Source: Betaproteobacteria bacterium
GTDB taxonomy: Bacteria > Pseudomonadota > Gammaproteobacteria > Burkholderiales > Thiobacillaceae
DNA: 64,000 bases
Direction of reading: 5' to 3'
Assembly (NCBI GenBank): GCA_016219425.1
Contig: JACRNB010000002.1
Span: 127,055-191,054, forward strand
Position 1 is the stretch's first letter. The number at the start of each line of letters is the position of its first letter. The position numbers and the translations under genes were made by a program. Of this stretch, positions 8,727-19,239 are shown piece by piece. The notes under the pieces are model-generated. The model was not told the DNA's origin. It searched no databases and worked only from the letters and a program-made list of their open reading frames with translations.

Positions 8727-10055
8727 TTAGCCCTTGGCGGTGAAGTTGTAGCTTTCCGGCAGCGCCAGGGTGTCGGCCCAGACGTTCTTGGCCCACGATT
8801 CCATGTAGGCGCCTTCCAGTTCGGACTCTTCCTTGGACACACCGTTGGCGTTCTTCGGGGGGACCAGAGACTGCTTGGCTTCATCCCAGCGGAACACGGT
8901 GGCGACGTGGAAGGCGGTGCCCATGCCGGTGCCGGAGTAGCAGGTGTTGGTCACCACGGGCGCCGGGTCAGGCGTGCGGCCATTGAAGATTTCGGACATG
9001 GCGTAGGCGCACATCTTGCCGGTGTTGTTGGCCACGGAGCCGGACTTCGGGAAGTTGGTCAGCGCAGAGTCGCCCAGGATGTGGACGTTCTTGACGACCT
9101 TGGACTCGAAGGTGCGGTAGTCGATGGTGCACCACTTGCCGCCGCTGCCGTCACGCACACCGGCCATGCCGCAGATCTCGGCGGCGCGCATCGGGGGCAC
9201 CACGTTGATCACATCGCCCTTGACGTCGTCGAACTCGGTGCTGACGACCATCTTCTTGGCGTCCACAGCCTTGGGCTGGTTGTTGGGACGGTAGTCGATC
9301 ATGGAGTTGTCGGTCTTGTAGCCGAAGTGCTTCTTCCAGGCGGCTTCGAACAGGCCCTTCTTGGAGGCTACGTCGGGGTTGCCGTCGAGGATGATGATCT
9401 TGGACTTGGGCTTGGCCTTCTTGAGGTAGCTGCCGACCATGCAGGCGCGCTCGTAGGGGCCGGGGGGGCAGCGGTACGGGGCCATGGGCACGGACATGAC
9501 GAAGGCGCCGCCGTCAGGCATGGCTTCCAGTTGCGCGCGCAGGGCGCCGGTCTGGTCGCGTCCGGCCTTCCAGGCGTGCTTGATGGTCTTCTGCGCTTCG
9601 GCGTCATAACCCTTGACGGCGTCGAACAGCAGTTCCACGCCGCCGGCCAGCACCAGCTTGTCGTAGGCGATGGTCTTGCCGCCGGCGGTGGTGACGGTCT
9701 GCTTGGCGCTGTCGATGGCGGTGACCTTGTCCTTGACCCAGGTGTCCACCAGCTTCTGGATGTGCACGTAGGGCAGTTCGATGTCGGCCATCTGGTTGAT
9801 GCCGGCCAGCACGGTGTTGGAGAAGGGGCAGGAGGTGAAGTGGTCGTTGGGTTCGATCACGGTCACATTCGCCTTGGGGTACCAGGCCTTCAGGTACTTG
9901 GCGAAGGTGGAACCGCCGAAACCGGCGCCGACGACGACGACATTGGGGGAGGCATTGCCGGAGGCATAGGTGGCGCAACCGGCCAGTCCGCTCACGGCGA
10001 CCGCACCCGCAGCGCCGGCGGAGACTTTCAGGAATTCGCGACGATCAATAGTCAT
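8727..10055 (-). CDS. fccB: Flavocytochrome c sulfide dehydrogenase, flavoprotein subunit
   Basis: The 442-residue FAD protein oxidises sulfide in the periplasm and passes electrons to the cytochrome subunit. A twin-arginine signal RREFLK starts at residue 5. The dinucleotide fold VVVGAGFGGS is near 40. DHFTSCPFSN carries Cys76, equivalent to the FAD-linking Cys of the Allochromatium enzyme. PYRCPPGPYER (Cys196) and the C-terminal NTCYSG carry the redox-active cysteine pair. The signal region contains LAGC (24-27), a lipobox, so the protein may be a membrane-tethered Tat lipoprotein, which is unusual. It follows fccA by 18 bp and both end at the terminator at 8686. Confidence 0.92.
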   Translation of the reverse strand: MTIDRREFLKVSAGAAGAVAVSGLAGCATYASGNASPNVVVVGAGFGGSTFAKYLKAWYPKANVTVIEPNDHFTSCPFSNTVLAGINQMADIELPYVHIQKLVDTWVKDKVTAIDSAKQTVTTAGGKTIAYDKLVLAGGVELLFDAVKGYDAEAQKTIKHAWKAGRDQTGALRAQLEAMPDGGAFVMSVPMAPYRCPPGPYERACMVGSYLKKAKPKSKIIILDGNPDVASKKGLFEAAWKKHFGYKTDNSMIDYRPNNQPKAVDAKKMVVSTEFDDVKGDVINVVPPMRAAEICGMAGVRDGSGGKWCTIDYRTFESKVVKNVHILGDSALTNFPKSGSVANNTGKMCAYAMSEIFNGRTPDPAPVVTNTCYSGTGMGTAFHVATVFRWDEAKQSLVPPKNANGVSKEESELEGAYMESWAKNVWADTLALPESYNFTAKG

Positions 10056-10073
10056 GTTATGGGCTCCTCGTGA

Positions 10074-10376
10074 TTACTTGATGGCCGCAAAGTACTTGGC
10101 CATGGCCGCGTACTCGGTTTCGTTGTAGCCGTTGGCGTGCTTGCCCATGACGGTGGCGCCGGGACGGGTGCCGTCGCGGAAGGCCTTCATCTGCTCGACA
10201 AAATATTTCTGGTCCATGCCAGCCAGGCTGGGGATGGCGCCGCGGCTCTTGCCTTCGGGACCATGACAGTAGGAACAGTTGGCGGCCATGAAACGGGCGC
10301 GGGGGTCGGCGTGGGCCGTAGCAACGGCGCCAGCCATACCCGCGAGCAGCAGGGCGACAGCAAGGGATTTCTTCAT
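10074..10376 (-). CDS. fccA: Small monoheme cytochrome c subunit of sulfide dehydrogenase
   Basis: This 100-residue exported cytochrome has a Sec signal peptide (MKKSLAVALLLAGMAG, cleavage near AHA-DP at about 23), one CSYCH heme site at 34-38 and a Met-containing C-terminal segment (TVMGKH) suited to the sixth heme ligand. The start at 10376 is preferred because GGAGGAG stands 6 nt upstream; an in-frame ATG four codons earlier would overlap that site. It precedes fccB and is probably its electron acceptor. A single heme resembles the small Chlorobium-type subunit rather than the diheme form. Confidence 0.88.
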   Translation of the reverse strand: MKKSLAVALLLAGMAGAVATAHADPRARFMAANCSYCHGPEGKSRGAIPSLAGMDQKYFVEQMKAFRDGTRPGATVMGKHANGYNETEYAAMAKYFAAIK

Positions 10377-10388
10377 ATGCTCCTCCAA

Positions 10389-10412
10389 GAAAGAAAAAGA
10401 CGGCGAACCGTC
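10389..10412 (-). terminator. Small TTCG hairpin with T-rich tail ahead of fccA
   Basis: Minus strand: GACGG-TTCG-CCGTC followed by TTTTTCTTTC, only 13 nt before the fccA start codon. The 5-bp stem is short. It could end hemH transcripts or act as an attenuator in the fccA leader. Confidence 0.4.
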
Positions 10413-10444
10413 GGCTTGAAACAGGGATCTGTAACCGGGCCAGC

Positions 10445-10458
10445 TTGATTTTGGTCAA
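10445..10458 (-). promoter_or_regulatory. FNR/Anr-like binding site upstream of fccA
   Basis: TTGATTTTGGTCAA matches the FNR-type consensus TTGAT-N4-ATCAA with one mismatch. Its center is about 75 bp upstream of the fccA start. Oxygen-responsive control of sulfide dehydrogenase is a reasonable inference. No FNR regulator with the N-terminal cysteine cluster is in this window, and no strong -10 was identified. Confidence 0.4.
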
Positions 10459-10539
10459 GGGCTGGTAAGGCCTGCGGATAGTGGCATGGGCGTTTTTTAC
10501 CAGTCAACAAGCGAACTCTAATATTGGCGCGGTTTCTAG

Positions 10540-11640
10540 CTAATTTTTTGCTCCCAAGGCCAGTGCCCGCTGGGTTCGCATTTTCAGGTCGCTCCCCGCC
10601 TCGGTTTCCGTCCGCTCCAGCCATCCGTTCAACTGGGATTGCGCCAGGTCGGCCAGGGCGCTGATCCAGAGGGGGCGCTCGTTCAGGGCCGGGATGTGGC
10701 GGTATTCGCCGCCCCCTGCGCTCAGGAACGTCGCCTTGCCTTCCATGCCGATCTCTTCCAGGGTTTCCAGGCAGTCGGCGACGAAACCGGGGCACACCAC
10801 ATCGACTCGCCGAGTCTTCTGGCGTCCCAGTTCTTCCAGGGTCTTGTCGGTGTAGGGCGAGAGCCATTCCGCTGCGCCGAAGCGGGACTGGAAGGTGATG
10901 CGGTAGTGCTCTTCTTTCAGGTTCAGCGCTTCCGCCAGCAGGCGGCCCGTCTTGCGGCATTCGCAATGGTAGGGGTCGCCCAGGTCCAGGGTGCGGCGCG
11001 GGACGCCGTGGAAGCTCATCACCAGTATTTCGGGACGGCCATGTTCGGCCCAGTACACCTCGATGCTCTGGCGCAGGGCGGCGATGTAGCCGGGGTGGTC
11101 GTGGAAGTGGCGCAGTGTGCGCACGTCCGGCGGCGTGCGGGTCTTGAGCAGGGCCTGCCAGACCGCGTCCAGGGCGGAGCCGGAACTGCTGGCGGCGTAT
11201 TGGGGGTAGAGGGGCAGCACCAACAGGCGGTCAACGCCTTGCGCTTTCATGGACTGAATCCGGCTGGCTACCGAGGGCTGGCCGTAGCGCATGGCCCAGT
11301 CCACCACTACGGTTTCTGGCAGGCGACGCGCCAGTTCTTCTCCCAGCAGTTGAGCCTGGCGCTGGGTGTGGTGCATGAGGGGAGAGCCTTCGGGACGCCA
11401 GATGCTGGCGTACTTTTCCGCCGATTTCTTCGGGCGGGTGACCAGGATGATGCCGTGCAGGATGAGCCACCAGATCGGGCGGGGGATCTCCACCACCCGG
11501 CGGTCCCACAGGAATTCCCGCAGGTACGGACGCACGGCCTGGGCGGTGGGGGCGGCAGGGGTGCCCAGGTTGATGAGCAGGATGCCGGTACGCGCGTCCT
11601 GCTTGTGGCTGAAGGGGGGTTCGGGGAGGTAGTGGGGCAT
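10540..11640 (-). CDS. hemH: Ferrochelatase HemH
   Basis: The 366-residue enzyme inserts Fe2+ into protoporphyrin IX in the last step of protoheme synthesis. Family signatures are LLINLGTP near residue 21, SFHGVPRR with the catalytic His, and GPGF-like [16 protein letters not shown] with the conserved Glu. Length is normal. The start [14 protein letters not shown] fits betaproteobacterial HemH; a longer in-frame reading upstream is only translated heptamer repeat. The ATG borrows its first two bases from the last repeat unit (11639-11645) and no Shine-Dalgarno is visible ahead of it, so translation initiation is unusual. Confidence 0.93.
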   Translation of the reverse strand: MPHYLPEPPFSHKQDARTGILLINLGTPAAPTAQAVRPYLREFLWDRRVVEIPRPIWWLILHGIILVTRPKKSAEKYASIWRPEGSPLMHHTQRQAQLLGEELARRLPETVVVDWAMRYGQPSVASRIQSMKAQGVDRLLVLPLYPQYAASSSGSALDAVWQALLKTRTPPDVRTLRHFHDHPGYIAALRQSIEVYWAEHGRPEILVMSFHGVPRRTLDLGDPYHCECRKTGRLLAEALNLKEEHYRITFQSRFGAAEWLSPYTDKTLEELGRQKTRRVDVVCPGFVADCLETLEEIGMEGKATFLSAGGGEYRHIPALNERPLWISALADLAQSQLNGWLERTETEAGSDLKMRTQRALALGAKN

Positions 11641-11774
11641 TTCGGATTTCGGATGTCGGATTTCGGATGTCGGATGTCGGATGTCGGATTTCGGATTTCG
11701 GATTTCGGATTTCGGATTTCGGGGGACGCGGCGCAGCCGCACATATCCGAAATCCGAAATCCGAAATCCGAAAT
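11639..11774. repeat. Heptamer tandem array with inverted partner between hrcA and hemH
   Basis: On the plus strand twelve units of ATTTCGG or ATGTCGG run from 11639 to 11722. A 24-bp spacer containing GCGGC-GCA-GCCGC follows, then four inverted units (CCGAAAT) at 11747-11774. The four inverted units pair perfectly with 11695-11722, giving a 28-bp stem in RNA or DNA. The block fills nearly the whole hrcA-hemH gap: it begins 4 nt after the hrcA stop and runs into the hemH start codon. Confidence 0.95.
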
Positions 11775-11778
11775 CGCC

Positions 11779-12795
11779 TCAGTGATAGGAGAGCGCGTTG
11801 GAGAGCAGGCGCGCGGTGATGTCAACGATGGGAATGACGCGCTCATAGGCCATGCGGGTGGGGCCGATTACGCCGAGGGTGCCGACCACTTCGCCGTTCG
11901 CTTCGTAGGGGGCGGCGATGACGCTGCATTCGTCCAGGGGGGCGACGCCGGATTCCGCGCCGATGAAGATCTGCACGCCGTTGGCGGCGTGGCCCACGTC
12001 CATGAGTTGCAGCAGTTCCGTCTTCTGTTCGAACAGGCCGAACAGTTCCCGCAGCCGGGCCATATTGGAGAGCAGGTCGGAGGCGCCCAGCAGATTGCGC
12101 TCGCCGGAGAGGACGTAGGCCTTGTCGCCGCTGAAGGCGTCGGCGCCGGTGGCGACCACCAGTTCCATGAGAGAGCTGATGTCGGTCTTCAGTTCGGATA
12201 ATTCCTGGGCCAGACGAGGTTGCACCTGCTCGAAGGAAAGGCCGGCAAAGTGCTGGTTGAAATAGTTGGCGGCGCGGACCAGTTGGCTGGGGTCATAGGC
12301 CCGATCCGTGACGATGACCCGGTTTTGCACCTCACCGTCGGCGGTGACCATGATGAGCAGGATGCGCTTGTCCGACAGGGTGAGGAATTCGATCTGGCGT
12401 ATCCCCAGGCTGCGGCGTTTGGGAGTGAGCACCACGCCGGCGTAGGCGGTGAGTTCAGCCAGCAGGTGGGAGGCGGTGGCGACCAGACGTTGCGGGTCAT
12501 CCGGGGCCAGGGTGGACTCCATCTGGCGCATCTCGCCCTGGGCCAGGGGTTTCACCGTGAGCAGGCTATCCACGAACAGACGGTAGCCGCGCGGGGTGGG
12601 GATGCGTCCGGCGGAGGTGTGGGGGCTGGTGATGAAGCCGCCTTCCTCCAGGTCCGACATGATGTTGCGGATGGAGGCGGGGGAGAGATTGAGCCCCGTG
12701 TGCTTGGACAGTGTGCGCGAGCCCACGGGCTGGCCGTCCTCGATATAGCGTTCGACGAGGAACTTGAGCAGGATGCGCGCGCGGTCGTTGAGCAT
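11779..12795 (-). CDS. hrcA: Heat-inducible transcription repressor HrcA
   Basis: The 338-residue protein is HrcA, repressor of CIRCE-controlled chaperone genes (groE, dnaK) whose folding depends on GroEL. The winged-helix N-terminus (about 1-75) includes PVGSRTLSK and [14 protein letters not shown], and [10 protein letters not shown] follows at about 60. GAF-like and dimerisation segments occupy the rest, ending with [18 protein letters not shown]. It is divergent from nadK, a conserved betaproteobacterial arrangement. I see no CIRCE inverted repeat upstream of it in this window. Confidence 0.96.
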   Translation of the reverse strand: MLNDRARILLKFLVERYIEDGQPVGSRTLSKHTGLNLSPASIRNIMSDLEEGGFITSPHTSAGRIPTPRGYRLFVDSLLTVKPLAQGEMRQMESTLAPDDPQRLVATASHLLAELTAYAGVVLTPKRRSLGIRQIEFLTLSDKRILLIMVTADGEVQNRVIVTDRAYDPSQLVRAANYFNQHFAGLSFEQVQPRLAQELSELKTDISSLMELVVATGADAFSGDKAYVLSGERNLLGASDLLSNMARLRELFGLFEQKTELLQLMDVGHAANGVQIFIGAESGVAPLDECSVIAAPYEANGEVVGTLGVIGPTRMAYERVIPIVDITARLLSNALSYH

Positions 12796-12880
12796 GGTGG
12801 TCAGGCTTCTACAGGAGTACCGCGGATTACGGGAGAAATCACGGCGGCCTGTCGGGAAATGGGCGCCGGGAACCGGCGGC

Positions 12881-12886
12881 TATAAT
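12881..12886 (+). promoter_or_regulatory. -10 box for nadK (very short leader)
   Basis: A perfect TATAAT lies 8 nt before the nadK ATG. A start site about 7 nt downstream would fall within a base or two of the start codon, and no Shine-Dalgarno precedes it. The nadK mRNA may therefore be leaderless. No convincing -35 is present. Confidence 0.5.
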
Positions 12887-12894
12887 TTCACGCC

Positions 12895-13770
12895 ATGAAA
12901 GCAGATTTCAAGACCATTGCCCTGGTGGGCAAATACAACAACAGCCCGGCCAGTTCCGGGGTGCTCACCCGCCTTGCGGAATTTCTCCAGAAACGCGGCC
13001 ATTCCGTGCTCCTTTCGGCGCACACCGCTGACACCTGTTCCATCCAGGATTTTCGTGTTTCCACCCTGAACGAGATCGGTCGGGTGGCGGATCTGGCCAT
13101 CGTGCTGGGCGGGGATGGCACCTTGCTGCATGTGGCCCGCACCCTGGTGGACCATCAGGTGCCCATGATCGGCATCAACCAGGGGCGGCTGGGTTTTCTC
13201 GCGGATGTTTCCATCGACACCATGTTCTCCACCCTGCAGGAGATGCTGGACGGGAAGTACACGGCGGAAGACCGCGTCATGATCGAATCCAGCGTGGAGC
13301 GGAGCGATGACATCCTGATCGCCGCCTACGCCTTCAATGACGTGGTGGTGAGCAAGAGCACCATGGGCCGGCTGATCGAGTTCGAGGTCTACATCGACAA
13401 CCAGTTCGTCTACAGCCAGCGCGCCGATGGCCTGGTGGTGGCGTCCCCCACCGGCTCCACCGCCTATGCCATGTCCGCCGGCGGCCCCATCCTCCATCCC
13501 ACCCTGGAGGCCTTTGTCATGGTGCCGATCTGTCCCCACACGCTTTCCGCCCGCCCCATCGCGGTCAACAGCCACGCCGAGATCGAGATCAACCTGATCC
13601 ACGCCATGGATGCGCGGGTCCACTTTGACGGTCAGCGTCACGCCGACCTGCAGGTGGGAGACCGGGTCATCGTGCGGCGCGGCAAAAACCCCGTGCGCCT
13701 GCTCCACCCGGAAGGTCACAACTACTACGACACCCTGCGCCAGAAGCTGCACTGGGGCGAAAAGCTCTAG
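12895..13770 (+). CDS. nadK: NAD kinase
   Basis: The 291-residue cytosolic enzyme phosphorylates NAD to NADP. The signature GGDGTLLHVAR is near residue 70, NQGRLGFLAD near 100, and the conserved TGSTAYAMSAGGP block near 190. Length is typical. It is divergent from hrcA and sits 2 bp upstream of recN on the same strand, so nadK-recN is probably an operon driven from the -10 at 12881. Confidence 0.96.
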   Translation: MKADFKTIALVGKYNNSPASSGVLTRLAEFLQKRGHSVLLSAHTADTCSIQDFRVSTLNEIGRVADLAIVLGGDGTLLHVARTLVDHQVPMIGINQGRLGFLADVSIDTMFSTLQEMLDGKYTAEDRVMIESSVERSDDILIAAYAFNDVVVSKSTMGRLIEFEVYIDNQFVYSQRADGLVVASPTGSTAYAMSAGGPILHPTLEAFVMVPICPHTLSARPIAVNSHAEIEINLIHAMDARVHFDGQRHADLQVGDRVIVRRGKNPVRLLHPEGHNYYDTLRQKLHWGEKL

Positions 13771-13772
13771 CC

Positions 13773-15431
13773 ATGCTGTTATCTCTTGCCCTGACCGACT
13801 TCGTTCTGGTGGAGCGCCTGGAACTGAACCTGCTCCCCGGCTTTGGCGTGCTCACCGGCGAGACCGGCGCCGGCAAGTCCATCCTGCTGGATGCCATTGC
13901 CCTGGTGCTGGGGGAACGGGCCGAGGCGGGAGTGGTGCGGGAAGGCGCCAGCCGCGCCGAGATCGCCGCCGAGTTTGATATCCCCGGCGGATTGCGCGGC
14001 TGGCTGGAAGAAAACGATCTGGCCGGGGAGGACGATGTTCTGCTCCTGCGCCGGGTGGTGGAGGCCACGGGGCGTTCCCGCGCCTTCATCAATGGCCGTT
14101 CCGCCACCGCCCAGCAACTCAAGGAAGCGGGCGCGTTCCTGGTGGATATCCACGGCCAGCATGCGCATTACTCCCTGCTCAAGGCCGCCGAACAACGTCG
14201 TCTGCTGGACGAATACGCCGGCAGCCAGCCCGAGGTCCAGGCTACCGCCGAGGCCTTCCGCACCTGGCGCACTGCCGCCGAACGCCGGCGTCTGGCCGCG
14301 AGCCATGCCGGCGAGGCGGAGGCGGAGCGGGAACGCCTGGAGTGGACCGTGCGTGAACTGACCGCCCTGGAATTCACCGTGGAGGGCTGGCAGTCCATCC
14401 AGGACGAGCATCGACGTCTGGCTCATGCCGCCGAACTGATCCAGGGCGCCCAGGCCGTGGCCGGGCTGCTGGAAGGGGAGGAGGAGGGCGCACTGGCGCG
14501 CCTGCGCCTCGCCCGCGGCAATCTGGCGGATCTGGCGGAGATCGACCCCGCCTTGAGCGAACGCCTGGACACCTTGCAAGGGGCCATCGACGGCCTGCAT
14601 GACACGGCGCGGGAGCTGACCCGCTATGCCGAGCGCATGGAGCTGGATGACGCCCGGCTGGCGGAACTGGAGGCGCGTATCGCCGCCATTCAGGCGGCTG
14701 CCCGCAAATTCCGTCTGCGCCCGGAGGAGATTCCCGAGCATCTGGCCCAGGCCCGCGCACAGCGGGAAGAACTGGGTGCGAGCGCGGACCTGGAGGCCCT
14801 GGCCCGGGCGGAGGCGGAGGCGGAGGCCTCCTGGCGTCAACGGGCCGAGGCGCTCTCCTGCAAGCGCAAGGCGGCGGCCAGCCGACTGGAGCAGGCCGCC
14901 ACCGACGCCATGCAGCAACTGGCCATGAAGGGCGGTTGTTTCGGCATCGCCTTGCTCCCTTGCGATGCGGCGGCCCACGGACAGGAGGAGGTGGAGTTCC
15001 AGGTCTTGCCCCATGCCGGCCAGGGGCTGAAACCGCTTGCAAAAACGGCTTCCGGCGGCGAGTTGTCGCGCATTGGCCTGGTCTTGCAGACCGTGCTGTC
15101 CGGCGTCAGCGGCGCGCCCACCCTGATCTTCGACGAGGTCGATGCCGGCATCGGCGGCGGTGTGGCGGAGATTGTCGGGCGGCTGCTATCCGACCTGGGG
15201 TCAAGCCGCCAGGTGTTGTGCGTCACCCATCTGCCCCAGGTGGCGGCGTGCGCCGCCTGGCACTGTCAGGTGAGCAAGGAAACCGTGGCCGGAAGCGCCC
15301 GCTCCCGGGTGGAAGCGCTCGATGCCGCGGCGCGGGTGGGAGAGATCGCGCGCATGCTGGGGGGCGTCAGGATCACCGAGGCGACGCGCCAGCACGCGGC
15401 GGAGATGCTGGGGACGCCTACGCCTCGGTAG
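13773..15431 (+). CDS. recN: DNA repair protein RecN
   Basis: This 552-residue SMC-like ATPase acts in double-strand-break repair. Walker A GETGAGKS starts near residue 29, the HGQHAH segment is near 126, a coiled coil runs over about 160-350 with a short loop, and the C-terminal ATPase half carries SGGELSRIGL and the Walker B LIFDEVDAGIGG near 455. The stop TAG (15429-15431) lies inside a REP-like repeat, which appears to have set the C-terminus. It follows nadK closely. Confidence 0.96.
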   Translation: MLLSLALTDFVLVERLELNLLPGFGVLTGETGAGKSILLDAIALVLGERAEAGVVREGASRAEIAAEFDIPGGLRGWLEENDLAGEDDVLLLRRVVEATGRSRAFINGRSATAQQLKEAGAFLVDIHGQHAHYSLLKAAEQRRLLDEYAGSQPEVQATAEAFRTWRTAAERRRLAASHAGEAEAERERLEWTVRELTALEFTVEGWQSIQDEHRRLAHAAELIQGAQAVAGLLEGEEEGALARLRLARGNLADLAEIDPALSERLDTLQGAIDGLHDTARELTRYAERMELDDARLAELEARIAAIQAAARKFRLRPEEIPEHLAQARAQREELGASADLEALARAEAEAEASWRQRAEALSCKRKAAASRLEQAATDAMQQLAMKGGCFGIALLPCDAAAHGQEEVEFQVLPHAGQGLKPLAKTASGGELSRIGLVLQTVLSGVSGAPTLIFDEVDAGIGGGVAEIVGRLLSDLGSSRQVLCVTHLPQVAACAAWHCQVSKETVAGSARSRVEALDAAARVGEIARMLGGVRITEATRQHAAEMLGTPTPR

Positions 15432-15503
15432 GAGCCCGGCTGTGCCGGGCGATCAGGATTGCTGAACAGCCTCGCCCGGCACAGCCGGGCTCTTACGAGG
15501 GGG
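15427..15503. repeat. Inverted REP pair between convergent recN and fur
   Basis: The left copy (15427-15454, GGTAGGAGCCCGGC then GCCGGGCGATC) and the right inverted copy (15472-15503) flank a short spacer and can fold as one large hairpin. The recN TAG is within the left copy and the fur TAA within the right copy. The pair probably acts as a bidirectional terminator. Confidence 0.9.
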
Positions 15504-15945
15504 GTGGCTCCGCGGTCTTGCCGCCGTGTCCGGGACAGCCCTCCCGGGTGCATTCCACATAAAGCGTGAGGGCGTGTTCCGCCAGCTTGAAACCGCGTTC
15601 TGCGGCAATGGCGTTCTGGCGGCGTTCGATCTCTTCGTCGTAGAACTCTTCCACCTTGCCGCAGTGGATGCACAACAGGTGGTCGTGATGGCGTCCCTGG
15701 TTGAGCTCGTACACCGACTTGTCGTTGTCGAAGTGCTGCCGCACCAGGAGTCCCGCCTGTTCAAACTGGGTCAGCACCCGGTAGACCGTGGCCAGACCCA
15801 CATCCAGCCCTTCCGCCACCAGCATGCGGTACACATCGTCGGCGGTGAGGTGGCGCCGTTCCGATTTCTCGAACAGCGCCAGGATCTTCATGCGCGGGCC
15901 GGTGACTTTGAGGCCTATGGTGCGGAGTTGCTGGGAGCTTGCCAT
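15493..15945 (-). CDS. fur: Ferric uptake regulator Fur
   Basis: The 150-residue Fe2+-dependent repressor has a winged-helix N-domain (KVTGPRMKILALFE near 14 and VGLATVYRVLTQFE near 50). The dimerisation/metal domain carries HHDHLLCIHCGKVEEF near 90 (His/Cys ligands). The start MASSQQLRTIG agrees with family N-termini; a longer upstream reading crosses the intergenic region. The stop lies in a REP element. It is divergent from bamE with a 17-bp palindrome between them. Confidence 0.95.
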   Translation of the reverse strand: MASSQQLRTIGLKVTGPRMKILALFEKSERRHLTADDVYRMLVAEGLDVGLATVYRVLTQFEQAGLLVRQHFDNDKSVYELNQGRHHDHLLCIHCGKVEEFYDEEIERRQNAIAAERGFKLAEHALTLYVECTREGCPGHGGKTAEPPPS

Positions 15946-15969
15946 GCGGATGTCGAGGGGGTGGGGATG

Positions 15970-15986
15970 CGCGCTATCATAGCGCG
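15970..15986. promoter_or_regulatory. Perfect 17-bp palindrome in fur-bamE gap
   Basis: CGCGCTATCATAGCGCG has perfect 8-bp arms around a central C. It lies 25 bp upstream of fur and 33 bp upstream of bamE. The TATCAT core could be a -10 element for bamE, so the dyad may be an operator. It does not resemble a Fur box. Confidence 0.45.
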
Positions 15987-16018
15987 GCTTCCAATCCCGT
16001 CCCGACCCTCCTGCGCGT

Positions 16019-17229
<1,211 letters not shown>

Positions 17230-17241
17230 CGCCCCGGCGGG

Positions 17242-17270
17242 GTTGAAACCTTCCCCGCCGCCCCCAGTTT
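17242..17270 (+). promoter_or_regulatory. Heat-shock (sigma-32-like) promoter for htpG
   Basis: GTTGAAA (17242-17248) and CCCCCAGTTT (17261-17270) resemble the sigma-32 consensus CTTGAAA and CCCCATNT with 12-13 nt between them. They lie 30-60 bp upstream of htpG, as expected for this chaperone. Confidence 0.5.
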
Positions 17271-17300
17271 CTCCCCCGCTTTCCACTAGGGAGAAATCGC

Positions 17301-19157
<1,857 letters not shown>

Positions 19158-19168
19158 TGCTGGGTCAG

Positions 19169-19234
19169 TAGCGCCGGCATCCCTGCCGGCTCTTTGGGGT
19201 GTCCAGGAAGGAGCCGGCAGGGATGCCGGCGCTA
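19169..19234. repeat. 24-bp perfect inverted repeat between htpG and amtB
   Basis: The arms at 19169-19192 and 19211-19234 are exact reverse complements (TAGCGCCGGCATCCCTGCCG then GCTC). Each arm is itself a hairpin (GCCGGCAT...TGCCGGC). A single copy of the same family is at 3106-3132. The position between convergent genes suggests a bidirectional transcript end. Confidence 0.9.
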
Positions 19235-19239
19235 CAGGC

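Noticed and set aside
11641-11742. N-terminal extension of hemH through the heptamer array
   Set aside because: It is low-complexity translated repeat; family N-termini start at MPHYLPEPP.
15946-16018. Fur box in the fur-bamE gap
   Set aside because: The palindrome there is GC-flanked and does not match the GATAATGAT consensus.
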